From contig CACPMF010000003.1 in the NCBI GenBank assembly GCA_902634935.1, forward strand, positions 1 through 64,000: a stretch of 64,000 bases of DNA. The letters are read 5' to 3'. This document shows, piece after piece, positions 63,504 to 64,000 of the stretch (positions are counted from its first letter, which is position 1; the number at the start of each line of letters is the position of its first letter). The DNA comes from an uncultured Pelagibacteraceae bacterium (GTDB taxonomy: Bacteria; Pseudomonadota; Alphaproteobacteria; Pelagibacterales; Pelagibacteraceae). A program made the translations under genes and the position numbers. The notes below the pieces were generated by a model, which was not told the DNA's origin, did not search any database, and was given only the letters and a program-made list of their open reading frames with translations.

Positions 63504-63539
63504 TGTTATATTATAACATTATGTAATAATATAACATTA
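63504..63539. promoter_or_regulatory. Tandem Zur-like operators in the znuA/znuC gap
   Basis: TGTTATATTATAACA (63504-63518) is a perfect 7+1+7 inverted repeat. An 18-bp spaced second copy, TGTAATAATATAACA (63522-63536), has one mismatch. Both resemble the Zur consensus with TGTTATAATATAACA core. They lie between the divergent zinc-uptake genes, where they could repress both when zinc is sufficient. Confidence 0.75.
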
Positions 63540-63558
63540 TGAAGTCAAGTGAAAATAT

Positions 63559-64000
63559 ATGAACGATAATATTTTAGTTAAATTAAAAAATGCAGGTTTT
63601 CGAATAAAGAATAAGTGGCTTGTACAAAGTGTGTCCTTTCAAGTTGAAAAAGGTAAAATTGTTACACTTATAGGTCCTAATGGATCTGGAAAGAGCACAA
63701 CCGCTAAAATAGCATTGGGAATTTTCAAAAAAATTGAAGGTGAAGTTGAAAAATATACTAATAAAGTTGGCTATGTACCGCAAAAAATCTCAATTGATTG
63801 GACCCTACCTCTAAGAGTAAGTGATTTTATGGTGTTAACTGAAAATATTAAAAATGAAGATATAGATGAAGCATTGTCATTAACTGGTGTTATCCATCTC
63901 AAAAATAAAAATTTAGGAAGTCTATCAGGAGGAGAATTTCAAAGAGTTTTACTTGCAAGAGCTATCTCAAAAAAACCCGAATTGTTGGTTTTAGATGAAC
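63559..64000 (+). CDS. znuC: Zinc ABC transporter ATP-binding protein (3' end outside window)
   Basis: The first 147 codons are present. Walker A is GPNGSGKSTTAKIALG, the Q-loop is VGYVPQKISIDW, and the signature is SLSGGEFQRVLLARAIS, followed by the start of Walker B (LLVLDE) at the window edge. The Q-loop and the zinc-type PLRVSDFMVL segment fit ZnuC. The start at 63559 is 75 bp from the divergent znuA start, with Zur-like boxes between. A znuB permease and zur regulator are expected just outside. Confidence 0.93.
   Translation, partial: MNDNILVKLKNAGFRIKNKWLVQSVSFQVEKGKIVTLIGPNGSGKSTTAKIALGIFKKIEGEVEKYTNKVGYVPQKISIDWTLPLRVSDFMVLTENIKNEDIDEALSLTGVIHLKNKNLGSLSGGEFQRVLLARAISKKPELLVLDE

Overview
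The window is a stretch of a small, AT-rich (roughly 30% GC by eye), densely packed alphaproteobacterial chromosome. The gene order (ribE-ribBA-ribH-nusB-thiL-hppA, ihfA-merR-rpmG, gyrA-coaD-ppi-tgt, dgt-argS-nagZ-scpAB-tatABC-serS-yajC-secDF), the extreme compaction, the lysine/asparagine/isoleucine-rich proteins and the loss of single genes from otherwise conserved clusters all point to the SAR11 clade (Candidatus Pelagibacter or a close relative). That assignment is inference from gene content and composition; no 16S rRNA gene is present.

Layout. 1-3.3 kb: riboflavin, nusB and thiamine genes. 3.4-5.5 kb: proton-pumping pyrophosphatase. 5.5-8.8 kb: bamE, a bc1-assembly chaperone, rpmF, plsX, ihfA, a MerR regulator, rpmG and chorismate mutase. 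8.8-14.6 kb: heme A synthase, then a sulfur block with two O-acetylhomoserine sulfhydrylase paralogues, a hydrolase and a methyltransferase-like protein. 14.7-18.1 kb: rplM-rpsI, argC, a small lipoprotein, homoserine dehydrogenase. 18.1-20.4 kb: glutathione peroxidase, NhaA, a zinc-ribbon membrane protein. 20.5-22.9 kb: tRNA-Pro, a complex I accessory subunit, an SbmA/BacA-like transporter, GlpX, tRNA-Glu. 22.9-26.4 kb: the accessory region. 26.4-36.5 kb: an eleven-gene leftward operon (rarD, mltB, rlpA-like, dacA-like, tmk, holB, metG, tatD, MBL hydrolase, AEC and EamA transporters). 36.5-49.4 kb: tRNA-Ser, sdhE, recG, DUF502, an M48 lipoprotein protease, tRNA-Lys, tgt-ppi-coaD-gyrA-ssb, uvrA and a PuuD-like membrane protein. 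49.4-60.2 kb: a leftward envelope, secretion and chromosome block (dgt to secF). 60.3-64 kb: erpA, xthA, a COG2055 dehydrogenase and the divergent, probably Zur-controlled znuA/znuC pair.

The most unusual part is 22.8-26.4 kb. After tRNA-Glu come a GIY-YIG protein, a frameshifted family 9 glycosyltransferase and a complete tyrosine recombinase. Directly upstream of the recombinase start lies a 14-bp inverted repeat with a 7-bp spacer, laid out like a Xer/dif or phage crossover site. A small two-helix membrane ORF follows, then a compact segment of roughly 50% GC that folds into consecutive hairpins with GNRA loops, G.U pairs and a terminator-like 3' hairpin. I do not recognise this RNA. It ends just before an alkyltransferase gene, which is followed by 465 bp with no gene. 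Recombinase, adjacent site and structured RNA together are the best candidate here for an undescribed system.

Other points of interest are a Tgt lacking all four usual zinc ligands, a RibBA with a degenerate GTP cyclohydrolase II half, a leader with a possible Shine-Dalgarno pseudoknot before metY, a divergent gene pair with no bases between start codons, and overlaps at the 3' ends of most convergent gene pairs. Several weaker gene absences (yceD, fabH, queA, surE/pcm from their usual slots) fit genome streamlining.
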